The notes under the pieces are model-generated. The model saw only the letters and a list, made by a program, of their open reading frames with translations, was not told the origin of the DNA and did not search any database. Below, piece by piece: positions 10,319-18,816 of a stretch of DNA of 64,000 nucleotides (positions are counted from its first letter, which is position 1; each line of letters begins with the position of its first letter). A program made the translations under genes and the position numbers. The stretch is from Tumebacillus amylolyticus (lineage in GTDB: Bacteria; Bacillota; Bacilli; Tumebacillales; Tumebacillaceae): assembly GCF_016722965.1 (NCBI RefSeq), contig NZ_JAEQNB010000003.1, positions 248,001-312,000 of the forward strand. The letters are read 5' to 3'.

Positions 10319-11008
10319 ATGCCCGACTCTCTACAAAAATCCCTGATCGCGCTTGGCGACTCCATCACGGCGGGAGTTGGCGGCAAATGGGGCCGCGGCT
10401 ACCCGACCCACCTCGCCAAACGCTTAGAAGAGAAATACCCCGACCTCCTCATGGTCAACTGGGGCATTCCCGGCCTCACGATCCCGCGCCTGACCCAAGC
10501 TCTGCAAAAAGGCGACCACCTCTACGACAAACTTGCCGCCGCCGACTGGATCGTCATGACGATCGGCGGCAACGACATCATCAACCACTTTCCCAAAAAC
10601 TTCTCCGAAACGGCGAAGCTGAATCTGCGTGGGGAGACGCTCGCCCGCGAACTCGATCTCCTGTTGACGACTTTGATTTCGCTGACGAAGTGCCCGATCT
10701 ACCTCGGCGATCTCTACAACCCGTTTCCGCAATCAACGGCCGCCGAGCAGATCATCGGGGCTCTGAACGAACATCACCTCGAACCGCTCTCCCGCCGATA
10801 CAAAAACCTGCACCTCGTGCGCCTCTCGACCGTTCTGCGCGGTCTGGAATCCCGCACGATCCAATACTACAAGACCGGCACGATCCAAGACATGAAGCGC
10901 TTCTTCCGCCGCCCGATCCACCCCAACGACGAAGGTCACGAAAAAATCGCCGACGCGTTCTACCGTGCCCTCACGGCCCCACCACCACCAGCCCCCAAAA
11001 AGCCTTGA
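10319..11008 (+). CDS. SGNH/GDSL-type esterase/lipase
   Basis: A 229-aa cytosolic hydrolase without signal peptide. Block I is ALGDSITAG with nucleophile Ser15, block III is IGGNDII near residue 84, and block V is IHPND near 200 with the catalytic Asp/His arrangement of SGNH hydrolases. Family members deacylate lipids, sugars or peptides; the substrate is not predictable. It lies six bases after the GerPC-like gene in an apparent two-gene operon closed by a strong terminator, so a role in spore or coat lipid chemistry is possible but only inferred. Confidence 0.88.
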   Translation: MPDSLQKSLIALGDSITAGVGGKWGRGYPTHLAKRLEEKYPDLLMVNWGIPGLTIPRLTQALQKGDHLYDKLAAADWIVMTIGGNDIINHFPKNFSETAKLNLRGETLARELDLLLTTLISLTKCPIYLGDLYNPFPQSTAAEQIIGALNEHHLEPLSRRYKNLHLVRLSTVLRGLESRTIQYYKTGTIQDMKRFFRRPIHPNDEGHEKIADAFYRALTAPPPPAPKKP

Positions 11009-11009
11009 C

Positions 11010-11046
11010 AAAAACGGCGACCCTCGCACGAGGCCGCCGTTTTTTC
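11010..11046 (+). terminator. terminator after GDSL gene
   Basis: AAAACGGCG and CGCCGTTTT arms with inner CCTCG/CGAGG pairing, then a T-run, immediately after the stop. Confidence 0.85.
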
Positions 11047-11050
11047 CATG

Positions 11051-11080
11051 AAAAAAAAGCGGGCATCGCTGCGCCCGCTT
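11051..11080 (-). terminator. terminator of Met/Pro/Gly-rich gene
   Basis: AAGCGGGC and GCCCGCTT arms on the minus strand followed by eight T; overlaps the stop codon at 11079. Confidence 0.8.
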
Positions 11081-11672
11081 ACTTGGAGTTTCCGAACATG
11101 TTCATCATCATCTTGGCAATGCCGTCCATCGAGAAGTCACTGCCTTTGTCTTGCGCCGGTGCCTGCGCTTGTGCTTGCGGTGCATGCCCCATGCCCGGCA
11201 TTCCCGGCATCATCATGCCGTGTTGCGTCGGTCCGTGCATCCCCTGCATCCCAGGTCTTGGCATTCCTTGCGGCCCGCCGTGTGGCCCGCCGTACATCGG
11301 AGGTCTTGGCATCATCCCCATGCCGTGTTGCGGAACTTGTTGCACGGCGCTCTGCTGCGACGGGCTCGACGAGTCTTTGTTAAAATACTTCGTGACCGCG
11401 TTCCCGATCATCCCTTTGATCATACTCATAATCATCGGATTCCCCAGAATTCCGGTCAAAAAGCCGCCGTCCAACAACCCCGCCGGTACGGCCGCCGTCC
11501 GAATCGCTTCTGAAAAATGCACCGCCAGCCGCAGATAATCTTCCTCCGACATGTTCAGCTTGCGCGCCTCCGAACGGATCATCCGCCGCAAGTCTCCGTC
11601 AATCACGATGGCTTGGCGGTTTTTTTTCATCGGCGCTTTCGATACGCGTTTCTTCCGAATCAAATCCCCCAT
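11079..11672 (-). CDS. Met/Pro/Gly-rich protein with RHH-like N-terminus
   Basis: A 197-aa protein of unrecognised family. Residues 1-60 are basic and contain NRQAIVIDGDLRRMIRSEA and KLNMSEEDYLRLAVHF, reminiscent of a ribbon-helix-helix DNA-binding fold. A hydrophobic helix follows (FLTGILGNPMIMSMIKGMIGNAV), then about 80 residues of low complexity dominated by Met, Pro, Gly, Gln and His (GMMPRPPMYGGPHGGPQGM), and a C-terminal FSMDGIAKMMMNMFG segment. The ATG follows AAAGGGGGTGAGGGT; upstream frame is non-coding. A coat or sporulation protein is possible from composition and neighbours, but this is inference. Confidence 0.75.
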   Translation of the reverse strand: MGDLIRKKRVSKAPMKKNRQAIVIDGDLRRMIRSEARKLNMSEEDYLRLAVHFSEAIRTAAVPAGLLDGGFLTGILGNPMIMSMIKGMIGNAVTKYFNKDSSSPSQQSAVQQVPQHGMGMMPRPPMYGGPHGGPQGMPRPGMQGMHGPTQHGMMMPGMPGMGHAPQAQAQAPAQDKGSDFSMDGIAKMMMNMFGNSK

Positions 11673-11690
11673 ACCCTCACCCCCTTTGCA

Positions 11691-11726
11691 ACAAGAGACC
11701 GAGAGGCAACCCTCTCGGTCTCTCGC
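11691..11726 (-). terminator. terminator of YjcZ-like gene
   Basis: A 13-bp perfect stem AGAGACCGAGAGG/CCTCTCGGTCTCT (11694-11706, 11711-11723) with a short loop just after the small sporulation gene. The T-run is weak (TTGTT). Confidence 0.65.
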
Positions 11727-11743
11727 ATCCGCACCTATACGTC

Positions 11744-11878
11744 CTAGTACCCGCCAACACCAGGGACAAGCAAGAAGAACAGAACAAAGATGATCAGAAA
11801 CACAACTGCCCACCGCGTATAGCCACCGAAAGTACCAAAACCGCCGTACCCTGCTGCCGCTGCTACGTTTCCAGACAT
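11744..11878 (-). CDS. YjcZ/SscA-like sporulation microprotein (44 aa)
   Basis: A 44-residue peptide beginning MSGNVAAAAGYGGFGTFGGY, then one membrane helix (AVVFLIIFVLFFLLV) and a short PGVGGY tail. The Gly/Tyr-rich head plus a single hydrophobic helix is the pattern of the YjcZ/SscA family, small proteins of the Bacillus spore. GGAGGAAGATACA precedes the ATG and a terminator follows. It is probably expressed during sporulation and membrane-anchored; no finer function can be assigned. Confidence 0.75.
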   Translation of the reverse strand: MSGNVAAAAGYGGFGTFGGYTRWAVVFLIIFVLFFLLVPGVGGY

Positions 11879-12016
11879 TGTATCTTCCTCCTTCGCTTTG
11901 ATACCGTATCCTATGGGACGACGCCCCGATTCGAACTGGACACCTGTCTCGAAGCCTTGCAAAATGGATACCCGCCTACCATAATGAAAGAAGCAAAACC
12001 GAAAGGAGGCACCCCC

Positions 12017-12202
12017 ATGCCGTTTGTACATATCGAAATGGTCGAAGGCCGCACCGTCGAGCAGAAGCGTGAACTCGCCAAGCGCGTCACCGAAGCGGTT
12101 GCTGAAATCACCAACGTCCCGGCTGATCGCGTCCACGTGTTCTTCAATGACATGAAAAAGGAAGACTACGCCAACGGCGGTACCCTCGTCCTCGACAAAT
12201 AG
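12017..12202 (+). CDS. 4-oxalocrotonate tautomerase-family enzyme
   Basis: A 61-aa protein whose ATG is followed directly by Pro (MPFVHIEMVEGRTVEQK), giving the catalytic amino-terminal Pro1 of the tautomerase superfamily after Met removal. Length matches 4-OT subunits, which assemble as hexamers. GGAGGCACCCCC precedes the ATG; the upstream in-frame extension lacks that Pro and was rejected. Such orphan tautomerases often have unknown physiological substrates, and the neighbours do not suggest a catabolic pathway. Confidence 0.9.
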   Translation: MPFVHIEMVEGRTVEQKRELAKRVTEAVAEITNVPADRVHVFFNDMKKEDYANGGTLVLDK

Positions 12203-12216
12203 AGCGACGTGGAATC

Positions 12217-12258
12217 AAAAAGAGCCTCTGTCCGCACCGTGCGGTCAGAGGCTTTTTT
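12217..12258. terminator. shared terminator of tautomerase and corA1
   Basis: A long hairpin (AGCCTCTG/CAGAGGCT with an inner GCACCGTGC palindrome), A/T tracts on both sides, between two convergent genes. Nearly the same sequence closes corA2. Confidence 0.85.
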
Positions 12259-12259
12259 C

Positions 12260-13231
12260 TCAAATCCATTTGCGCTTGAGGAAAGTTTTCATCATCCAAT
12301 ACGAGATGGCCACGAGTCCAAGGGTGATGGCGATCGTCGACCACCACGATTCGTGGAACGGAAGCGGCACGTTCATCCCGAAGAAGCCGGTGATAAACGT
12401 CAGCGGCAGCATCAGCGTCGAGATGACGGTCAGCACGCGCATCGTGTCGTTCGTGCGCGCCGTGACAAGCGAATAGTACGTCTCCAGAGCACCGGAAATC
12501 AAATCGCGCTGCGATTCGACGGTGTCGGCGAGGCGTTCCAAGTGGTCGACCAAGTCGATGTAATACGGAATGTTGTCTTCACTGATCTCAAACGAATACC
12601 GTCCGTTGACGTTGGCGAAAATCCGCTTCTGCGGCTGAATGACGCGTCGCACCAACACGATATTGCGCTTCAAGGCGAGGAACTCCTCGGTGATCTCTTG
12701 GGCCGGTTCGACGTACATCTCGTCTTCGAGTTCGTCAATCCGGGACGAGAGACGCTCCATGATCGGGAAGTACTCGTCGGTAATCCCGTCCACCATCGCG
12801 TAGAGCAGATAGTCCGGACCGCGGCTCATGAACTGGGACGTTCGCAAACTTGCGGCGGCTACACGGCCGATGGATTGAAGCGGTTTTTTGTGAATGGTGA
12901 CGATGTAGTTCTTGCCGAGGAAGATGTTCAGTTCCTCGGTCGTGATCTCGATCTCACGCTCCTCGTCGTACCGCAGGGCATGAAAGACGAAGAAATAATA
13001 GTCATCGTATTTGTCAACTTTCGAACGCGGAGAGTCGTGCAGACAGTCCTCTATAGCGAGCGGGTGGAAGTCAAACGTATTGCCGATATACTTCAGTTCT
13101 TCAGCCGTACAGTTGTAGAGGTCGATCCACAGAAGGTTCTTGGGGTCTTGGAGCATGGCATGCCGGCTCTGCAGATCAACGTCATGGTACATTTTATTCT
13201 CAACAAAATTATAAAAATACGTCTTGATCAT
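12260..13231 (-). CDS. corA: CorA-family magnesium/divalent cation transporter (copy 1)
   Basis: A 323-aa CorA channel: a large N-terminal cytosolic domain, a long helical stalk, and two C-terminal membrane helices. The signature GMN (FFGMNVPLP) sits near residue 284 at the end of the first helix, and the C-terminus is basic (KTFLKRKWI). Homopentamers conduct Mg2+ and sometimes Co2+ or Ni2+ inward. The ATG follows GAGAGGGCCGCGCG. A second paralogue lies at 25569. It has its own promoter and shares its terminator with the tautomerase gene. Confidence 0.93.
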   Translation of the reverse strand: MIKTYFYNFVENKMYHDVDLQSRHAMLQDPKNLLWIDLYNCTAEELKYIGNTFDFHPLAIEDCLHDSPRSKVDKYDDYYFFVFHALRYDEEREIEITTEELNIFLGKNYIVTIHKKPLQSIGRVAAASLRTSQFMSRGPDYLLYAMVDGITDEYFPIMERLSSRIDELEDEMYVEPAQEITEEFLALKRNIVLVRRVIQPQKRIFANVNGRYSFEISEDNIPYYIDLVDHLERLADTVESQRDLISGALETYYSLVTARTNDTMRVLTVISTLMLPLTFITGFFGMNVPLPFHESWWSTIAITLGLVAISYWMMKTFLKRKWI

Positions 13232-13269
13232 CGCGCGGCCCTCTCATCTCTGTCGAATCGTCTATTCGA

Positions 13270-13298
13270 ATTATAGGTCGCGAAAGCAGGAGCGTCAA
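13270..13298 (-). promoter_or_regulatory. sigma-A promoter of corA1
   Basis: TTGACG (-35, 13293-13298) and TATAAT (-10, 13270-13275) on the minus strand with a 17-base spacer, close to consensus. Confidence 0.75.
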
Positions 13299-13322
13299 TG
13301 CGTGAATGTTCATCTTGGGCAC

Positions 13323-14441
13323 TTAATGGATCATTCCGGTCTGTAGGATGTTCATTTTGACCTTGACATCGAGCTCCGCTTTTTTGTACAGGTCTTCTCC
13401 CGTTTTGTTGTCCAACTTGGTCACATACCCTTTGGAGCGGTACAACTCGATCAACCCGAGCGGGTCGGAGCCGTAGTCGTGCTGAAGTGTGTGGAGGAGG
13501 TGTTTCATCGAGGTCTCCATTTTCTTTTGGATCGCCAGTTCTATTTTTTTGATATTCGGTTCTTCCTCCAAGTTGGAGTCCCCGGAATACTCCGTGACCG
13601 CGCCGTCGATTTCATAGTGCATCACGATCTTGGGGTGGCCCTGCACTTGGCTGATATCCAGCTTGCGTTTGACTTTCATATACATGACCACCGCATGTGC
13701 CGGTTCGCCGCTGCGGGTCTTCTCTTGCAGCGTCACATCGACTTCGCCCATTGAATTCCCACCCCCCAGATAGGCGAGATAGCGTGTTTCTTCCGGATCG
13801 AGTCGCCCGACCATGACATCGTCTTTGAACACCGCCACCCCGTCGATGATGATGTCCTCCTTGCCAAGCCGCAGGTACGGCAACACCGGGTCGCTGCCGT
13901 GATCGTACACATCGTGCAAAAAGTGGTGCAGGTTGGAGCGAGGCAGGGTGTTCTGCTCCATCTCTTTGCGCAACATGCGATACAGATAGATATCCACACT
14001 CGGTTTGTCCGGATACCGCTTGGCGAAAAAATCCACCGCCCGCCCGTCCACAACCGCCAAGTAGATCTGCGACCCGATCTCCACATCGCGAAACAGCGTG
14101 TCGCTGTAGGGCATGATGCCCTCTCGCGCCAACTTGTCTCCGTAGAGCACGACGCGGATTTGGCCGGAGACGAGCTTGCGTTCACTCATGCGGGAGAGTG
14201 CGAAGCGCAGTTCTTTGGACGAGCCGCCCGTGCCGGTCAACACGTCGATTTTTTCCTTGCCGGTGTCGGTGAAGTTCGGGATGACGACGGTGCCGGTGAT
14301 GTTTTCATGTTCCGCTTGGTCGTACCCGACGGCGGAGATGACCCCGAGTTGTTCCAACTGGCGCTGCTGGCGCGCTCCGCAGCCGACGCCTGTACTGCCG
14401 ACGGCGAGAGCGAGCGCGAAGAGCCACGCTCTTTTTTTCAT
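13323..14441 (-). CDS. gerAC: spore germination lipoprotein GerAC-type
   Basis: A 372-aa Ger(x)C protein. The N-terminus has a lipoprotein signal with a lipid-attachment Cys at residue 21 (STGVGCGAR), then the family's RQLEQLGVISAVGYD opening and mixed alpha/beta domains. It is the outer-face lipoprotein of a germinant receptor in the inner spore membrane, required with the A and B subunits for nutrient sensing. It is third in the operon; its ATG overlaps the stop of the permease gene by four bases. No clear terminator follows before the corA1 promoter. Confidence 0.93.
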   Translation of the reverse strand: MKKRAWLFALALAVGSTGVGCGARQQRQLEQLGVISAVGYDQAEHENITGTVVIPNFTDTGKEKIDVLTGTGGSSKELRFALSRMSERKLVSGQIRVVLYGDKLAREGIMPYSDTLFRDVEIGSQIYLAVVDGRAVDFFAKRYPDKPSVDIYLYRMLRKEMEQNTLPRSNLHHFLHDVYDHGSDPVLPYLRLGKEDIIIDGVAVFKDDVMVGRLDPEETRYLAYLGGGNSMGEVDVTLQEKTRSGEPAHAVVMYMKVKRKLDISQVQGHPKIVMHYEIDGAVTEYSGDSNLEEEPNIKKIELAIQKKMETSMKHLLHTLQHDYGSDPLGLIELYRSKGYVTKLDNKTGEDLYKKAELDVKVKMNILQTGMIH

Positions 14442-15547
14442 GACGGCTTCTCTCCTTTTTTGCGCAGGATGAGGCTTAGGAGCCAGAGCAAGAGCGGATA
14501 GGCGATCATGACGCCGAGACCGATTTTGGAGAGAAGGTTCAAATTCGTGTTGATGATCGCTCGTCCCTTGACCTGCATCGTCAAGACGAGGAATGCGGCG
14601 GCAACCACCAGGTAGAGATAGGGTTTTTTCAAGGGCAAAGACTTTTGCAAACCATCCATCCCCGCCCAGAGGTAAGCGCCGCAGGTATTGACGATGCGCA
14701 TCACCCAGACCGCGATGACGATCGTTTCGAATCGTTCAATGAACGGGACTTGGACGTGCTTAAACATCGTCAGCATCGGCCAGATCGTTTTTTCCAATTG
14801 CGGGAGGGAGAAGAACATGATCGTCACGATGGCGTTGAGCAAATAGATCAGCGTCATCCCCCACGACGCGATGGAAGCGGCGGGCAGCACGTCTTGCTTG
14901 TGCGCGACGTAGGGGTACATCACCAGCAACAATTCAAAGCCGAGGATGGAGAGCGCGGACAGGAGACTGCCTTGAAAGATCGACGACATCCCGTTCTGCC
15001 CGATGGGAAACAGATGAGAAAGCGTAGCCTCCTTGGTCGGAAAGTAGGTCAGCAACAAAATCCAAACGGTGAGAAAAAACGTCGTGGTTGCATAGCGCCC
15101 CAGCAAGCGAACTCCGCAGTAGCTCGCATAAAGCGTCGGCACCAATAAGATACACGTGAGCACCATCGGCGAAGTCATCGGGTACAACCATGTGTTGATC
15201 AACTCGATGAAAGTTCGCATCGTCATAAAGCTCGCATACAGGCAATAGGAGATGAACGCGAAGTTGAACAGGAACCCCAGCCATTTCCCGAACAGTTCCT
15301 TGTGAATCTCATAGACCCCTAAGTTTTGAAAACGCCTGAGCAGCAACCACATAAACAGGATTCCAATCTGCGGGTAGAGCCCTGAGAGCAACACGGCCAG
15401 CGGTGCGTCATGTCCGGATTTGTCTGCAACGAAGCGGACCAGCCCTAAGATGCCGACCCCAATCGGGACCGTGTGCAAGAGAAACAGCAATTCGATGCTG
15501 TTGATCGAATGCTTTTGTTCACTTCCCACTTGGGTTTGGTGACGCAC
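14438..15547 (-). CDS. gerAB: spore germination permease GerAB-type
   Basis: A 369-aa integral membrane protein with about ten predicted helices, of the APC-superfamily endospore germination permease group. It binds the nutrient germinant within the receptor complex in the inner spore membrane. Visible family features are the N-terminal IELLFLLHTVPIGVGIL segment and the charged C-terminus after the last helix (LSLILRKKGEKPS). It starts 12 bases after the A-subunit stop and overlaps the C subunit by four bases. Which germinant is bound cannot be predicted. Confidence 0.93.
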   Translation of the reverse strand: MRHQTQVGSEQKHSINSIELLFLLHTVPIGVGILGLVRFVADKSGHDAPLAVLLSGLYPQIGILFMWLLLRRFQNLGVYEIHKELFGKWLGFLFNFAFISYCLYASFMTMRTFIELINTWLYPMTSPMVLTCILLVPTLYASYCGVRLLGRYATTTFFLTVWILLLTYFPTKEATLSHLFPIGQNGMSSIFQGSLLSALSILGFELLLVMYPYVAHKQDVLPAASIASWGMTLIYLLNAIVTIMFFSLPQLEKTIWPMLTMFKHVQVPFIERFETIVIAVWVMRIVNTCGAYLWAGMDGLQKSLPLKKPYLYLVVAAAFLVLTMQVKGRAIINTNLNLLSKIGLGVMIAYPLLLWLLSLILRKKGEKPS

Positions 15548-15559
15548 GGCTTTTTTCCC

Positions 15560-17110
15560 TCACTTTCGTTTCAAGGTTGGCGAGTTGTTCTTGCGGTTGC
15601 GCCGTGCGCGACTGAGCAACGGTCGAAACGAAAGCAATTGCGTCGGCACTCGGATGATCGTGTCTTTGAGGTCCCCGAGACGAAGCGGAGCCAGAGGTGT
15701 CATATAGGGTGCATGCAGGGACGACAAATTCAACATGTGCAGGAGAATCGTCACCAACCCGACCATCAAGCCCATGAAGCCATACATGCCCGACAAAAAG
15801 ATGATCGGAAAGCGCACTACGCGCACGGCGTTGCCCATCACATAACTTGGGGTCACAAACGAAGCCAACGCCGACAGCGAGACGACGATGATCATGACAT
15901 TTGAGGTGAAGCCCGCCGACACCGCCGCTTGCCCGATGACGATACCGCCTACGATCCCCATCGTTTGACCGACTTTGGTCGGCAAGCGGGCGCCGGCTTC
16001 GCGCAGAACTTCCAGCGTCAGTTCGAGAAACAACGCTTCGTACAACGGCGGAAACGGAACTTTGGCCCGGGAGAGCGCAATCGTCTTCAACATGTTGGCG
16101 GGGATGATTTCATAGTGGTACTGAAGGGTCGCCACATAGATGCCCGACAGCGTAATCGAGACGAAGACGCCGAAGACGCGCAACATGCGCACGAGAGACG
16201 TCGACAACCAGCGGTTGTAGTAGTCCTCGGGAGATTGAAAAAACTCAATGAAAGAACTCGGCCCCGTGAACGCATACGGGGAGCCGCCGGCGATCACGGC
16301 GACTTTGCCCTCAATCAACGCAGCCACCACGTTATCAGGACGTTCGCCCAAGTTGAATTGTGGGAACGGAGACAAGGGCTGGTCATCGATGAGTTGCACC
16401 AATTCCCCCGCCCCGAGCAGTCCGTCGATCTCGACTTCACGAATGCGTTGGATGATCATGTCCATGTACTTCTCGTTGACGATGCCCCGAATCCCCATCA
16501 CCACCACTTTGGTCTGGGTCAGGTCCCCGATTTTCATCGTGACAAACTCCAAGTCGGGCGTCTTCAACCGCTTGCGAATCAAGGAGATGTTGATTTCCAG
16601 CGATTCGCTGAACGCTTCTTGGGGTCCGATGACGATCGACTGGTTCTCCGCTTTTTCCACAGGACGGGATTGCTCGTGATCGGTCTTGAAGCAGAGAAAG
16701 CCGCTGACTCCCGGGAGCCCCACCAACGTCCATCCGTCGAGCAAGTAGTGAACGGCGTCCGATAACTTGTCCACGGCTCTGCGTTGTCCGACCACGACAT
16801 AGTCGTTGATGCGATCCCACGACTTGCCGTGCAGGGCGAGAGCTTTCATCGGGCGGATGATGTCTTGTTGCAACATCTTGTAATTGGTCATCGTCTTCAG
16901 ATACATCACTTGCGGCGAATGGCGGTCATCGGTCAATTGGACGTTCGCCACATCCATGGCGTGCAACACCGTGTCCATGATCCGACGTGCGTTTTCCTTG
17001 GGGTCGTCCGTCAACGGCACGTCGGGCGTTTCAAGATCCCCGCCCTGATCGTTCAGTCCTTGCCCAAGGCTTAGTGACTTGATCAAACCTTGCAACCATT
17101 TGGTTTTCAT
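15560..17110 (-). CDS. gerAA: spore germination receptor GerAA-type
   Basis: A 516-aa A subunit with a soluble N-terminal region (about 1-300), a membrane region of four to five helices (about 300-450), and a basic C-terminal tail (RRNRKNNSPTLKRK). The conserved PFPPLYEALFLELTLEVLREAGARLPTKVGQTMGIVGGIVIGQAAV block is the family signature region. A subunits form oligomeric ion channels that open on germinant binding. It is first gene of the gerAA-AB-AC operon, which is normally transcribed in the forespore under sigma-G; I did not identify that promoter. The ATG is preceded by GGGTGAGCCGAC. Confidence 0.94.
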   Translation of the reverse strand: MKTKWLQGLIKSLSLGQGLNDQGGDLETPDVPLTDDPKENARRIMDTVLHAMDVANVQLTDDRHSPQVMYLKTMTNYKMLQQDIIRPMKALALHGKSWDRINDYVVVGQRRAVDKLSDAVHYLLDGWTLVGLPGVSGFLCFKTDHEQSRPVEKAENQSIVIGPQEAFSESLEINISLIRKRLKTPDLEFVTMKIGDLTQTKVVVMGIRGIVNEKYMDMIIQRIREVEIDGLLGAGELVQLIDDQPLSPFPQFNLGERPDNVVAALIEGKVAVIAGGSPYAFTGPSSFIEFFQSPEDYYNRWLSTSLVRMLRVFGVFVSITLSGIYVATLQYHYEIIPANMLKTIALSRAKVPFPPLYEALFLELTLEVLREAGARLPTKVGQTMGIVGGIVIGQAAVSAGFTSNVMIIVVSLSALASFVTPSYVMGNAVRVVRFPIIFLSGMYGFMGLMVGLVTILLHMLNLSSLHAPYMTPLAPLRLGDLKDTIIRVPTQLLSFRPLLSRARRNRKNNSPTLKRK

Positions 17111-17170
17111 GTCGGCTCACCCATTCATTTCGTGCCTTGCCAATTTTCTCATAGTGTTTCCAGACATACG

Positions 17171-17209
17171 AAAAAAACCCGCAAGGCCGGGTGCGGCTTG
17201 CGGGTTTTT
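17171..17209 (-). terminator. terminator of CorC/HlyC-like gene
   Basis: AACCCGCAAG and CTTGCGGGTT arms with A and T tracts; lies just after the stop at 17216 and upstream of the gerA operon. Confidence 0.85.
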
Positions 17210-17215
17210 GCAACA

Positions 17216-18559
17216 TTACGCGTGATGTTGGACTTCTTCCTCATCGACCGACTTGAGACGTTTGACCGTCAAGCGGGTGACACGAAGCGAATCCATCTCC
17301 GAGATGACGAATTGGTAGTTGTCGACGTTGACTTTCGCACCGACGTGCGGGGTTGTGAATTGCGCGTACACCCAGCCGCCGATCGTGTCGACATCCTCCG
17401 ATTCGATGCGCAGCGAGAAGTACTCGTTGACCTCGTCGATCAGCATACGTGCGTCGATGGAGAGGTCCTCGCCATGCAATTCGAAGAACGGACGTTCCTC
17501 GTCGAACTCGTCCTGAATTTCGCCGACGAGTTCTTCCAAAATGTCCTCCGTCGTGACAATCCCGGCGGTGCCGCCGTATTCGTCGATGACGATGGCCAAT
17601 TCGGAGCGGTTCTTCTGCAAGATGCGGAGCACGTCTTTGATCGGCAACGATTCCGGAACGGTGACCGGCTTGCGGGCGATCACTTCCAGAGAGAGAGTCG
17701 TGTTGCCGTTGAGCGCCACGGCGTAGAGGTCTTTGATGTGGACAACACCGACGATGTTGTCTTTGTCCTCCTTGGCGAGCGGGAAGCGGGTGTGCTTCTC
17801 CGTCTCCGCCTTGCGCATGTTCTCGTCAAACGAACGATCCACATACAGGCAGGTCATATCGGTACGCGGCACCATGATCTCACGTGCCACGCGGTTGGAA
17901 AAGTCAAAGATGTTGTCGAACAAAATGCGTTCCGTCTCGTCAAGCACACCGCTTTCATGCGATTGTGTGACGATCATGCGAATCTCTTCTTCGTTGTGCG
18001 CCAGCTCCGCTTCGGTAGCCGGACGGATGCCGATGATGCGCAGAAAGCCGTTGGCCGTTCCGTTCAACAGCCAGATGAAGGGATACATGACTTTGTAGAA
18101 GAAAGTCAACGGACCGGATGTCCAGAGCACAGTGCCTTCGGTACGATGAATCGCCAGTGATTTCGGCGCCAGTTCCCCGAGAACGATGTGCATGAAAGTG
18201 ATGACGGCAAAGGAGACGACAGCAGCAATCGTGTGAACGGTTGCGGCCGATAACGTCAGATGCAGGTCGTGAGCCCACGTCGTCACCAGTGTTGCCAGGG
18301 TGCTTTCCCCAACCCAACCAAGGCCAAGCGAGGCAAGCGTGATACCAAGCTGGGTCGCCGACAGATACGCGTCCAGTTTCTCGGTGACACCTTGGGCATA
18401 TTTCGCCCGCTTGTTCCCTTCCAAAACCAACTGTTCAATCCGAGTGGAACGCACTTTGACCATCGCGAACTCCGCCGCGACGAAAAAGCCGTTCAGGAAC
18501 ACCAGGAAAAAAATCAGGGCAATATCCAAAAAGGAAACAGAACCTAACGGGTCCTCCAA
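17216..18559 (-). CDS. CNNM/CorC (HlyC) family transporter-like membrane protein
   Basis: About 447 aa. An N-terminal DUF21/CNNM membrane domain (FLDIALIFFLVFLNGFFVAAEFAMVKVRSTRIEQL) is followed by a CBS pair (about 215-330) and a C-terminal CorC_HlyC domain. Members mediate or regulate Mg2+/Co2+ efflux; the old name haemolysin is a misnomer. The start is uncertain: I favour the TTG at 18557-18559 behind AGGAGCCTGAAT, but the frame is open to a TTG at 18625, with GGGAGG lying between. Two corA genes in the same window make a role in Mg2+ balance plausible. Confidence 0.88.
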   Translation of the reverse strand: MEDPLGSVSFLDIALIFFLVFLNGFFVAAEFAMVKVRSTRIEQLVLEGNKRAKYAQGVTEKLDAYLSATQLGITLASLGLGWVGESTLATLVTTWAHDLHLTLSAATVHTIAAVVSFAVITFMHIVLGELAPKSLAIHRTEGTVLWTSGPLTFFYKVMYPFIWLLNGTANGFLRIIGIRPATEAELAHNEEEIRMIVTQSHESGVLDETERILFDNIFDFSNRVAREIMVPRTDMTCLYVDRSFDENMRKAETEKHTRFPLAKEDKDNIVGVVHIKDLYAVALNGNTTLSLEVIARKPVTVPESLPIKDVLRILQKNRSELAIVIDEYGGTAGIVTTEDILEELVGEIQDEFDEERPFFELHGEDLSIDARMLIDEVNEYFSLRIESEDVDTIGGWVYAQFTTPHVGAKVNVDNYQFVISEMDSLRVTRLTVKRLKSVDEEEVQHHA

Positions 18560-18747
18560 ATTCAGGCTCCTGTCTGAAACAACGCGCCGAACACGCGTCT
18601 CTTCCAGCAGGAATCCACCTCCCAAGAGTAGTATAGTTGAGGATTAGTATAACATACAGGCGTGTGCCCTTCCAGTTAGCTTATACCCAGAATATGCGCC
18701 ATATATCCCGAAAAATGACGGACAGTTGAGAACAGTGCTTCGTCTCG

Positions 18748-18776
18748 TTGTCATCGTCGGGCTTCCTTGCTATAAT
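18748..18776 (+). promoter_or_regulatory. sigma-A promoter of pyrophosphatase gene
   Basis: TTGTCA (18748-18753), a 17-base spacer, TATAAT (18771-18776), about 40 bases before the ATG. Confidence 0.8.
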
Positions 18777-18816
18777 TGGTACTGATTTACTCATTCGTTA
18801 GGAGGTTGACCCCATC

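Noticed and set aside
10024-11538. 504-codon plus-strand frame across gerPC-like, GDSL and the Met-rich gene
   Set aside because: Runs through two terminators and out of frame with the supported genes; low-complexity Cys/Pro tail is the mirror of the Met/Pro/Gly-rich protein.
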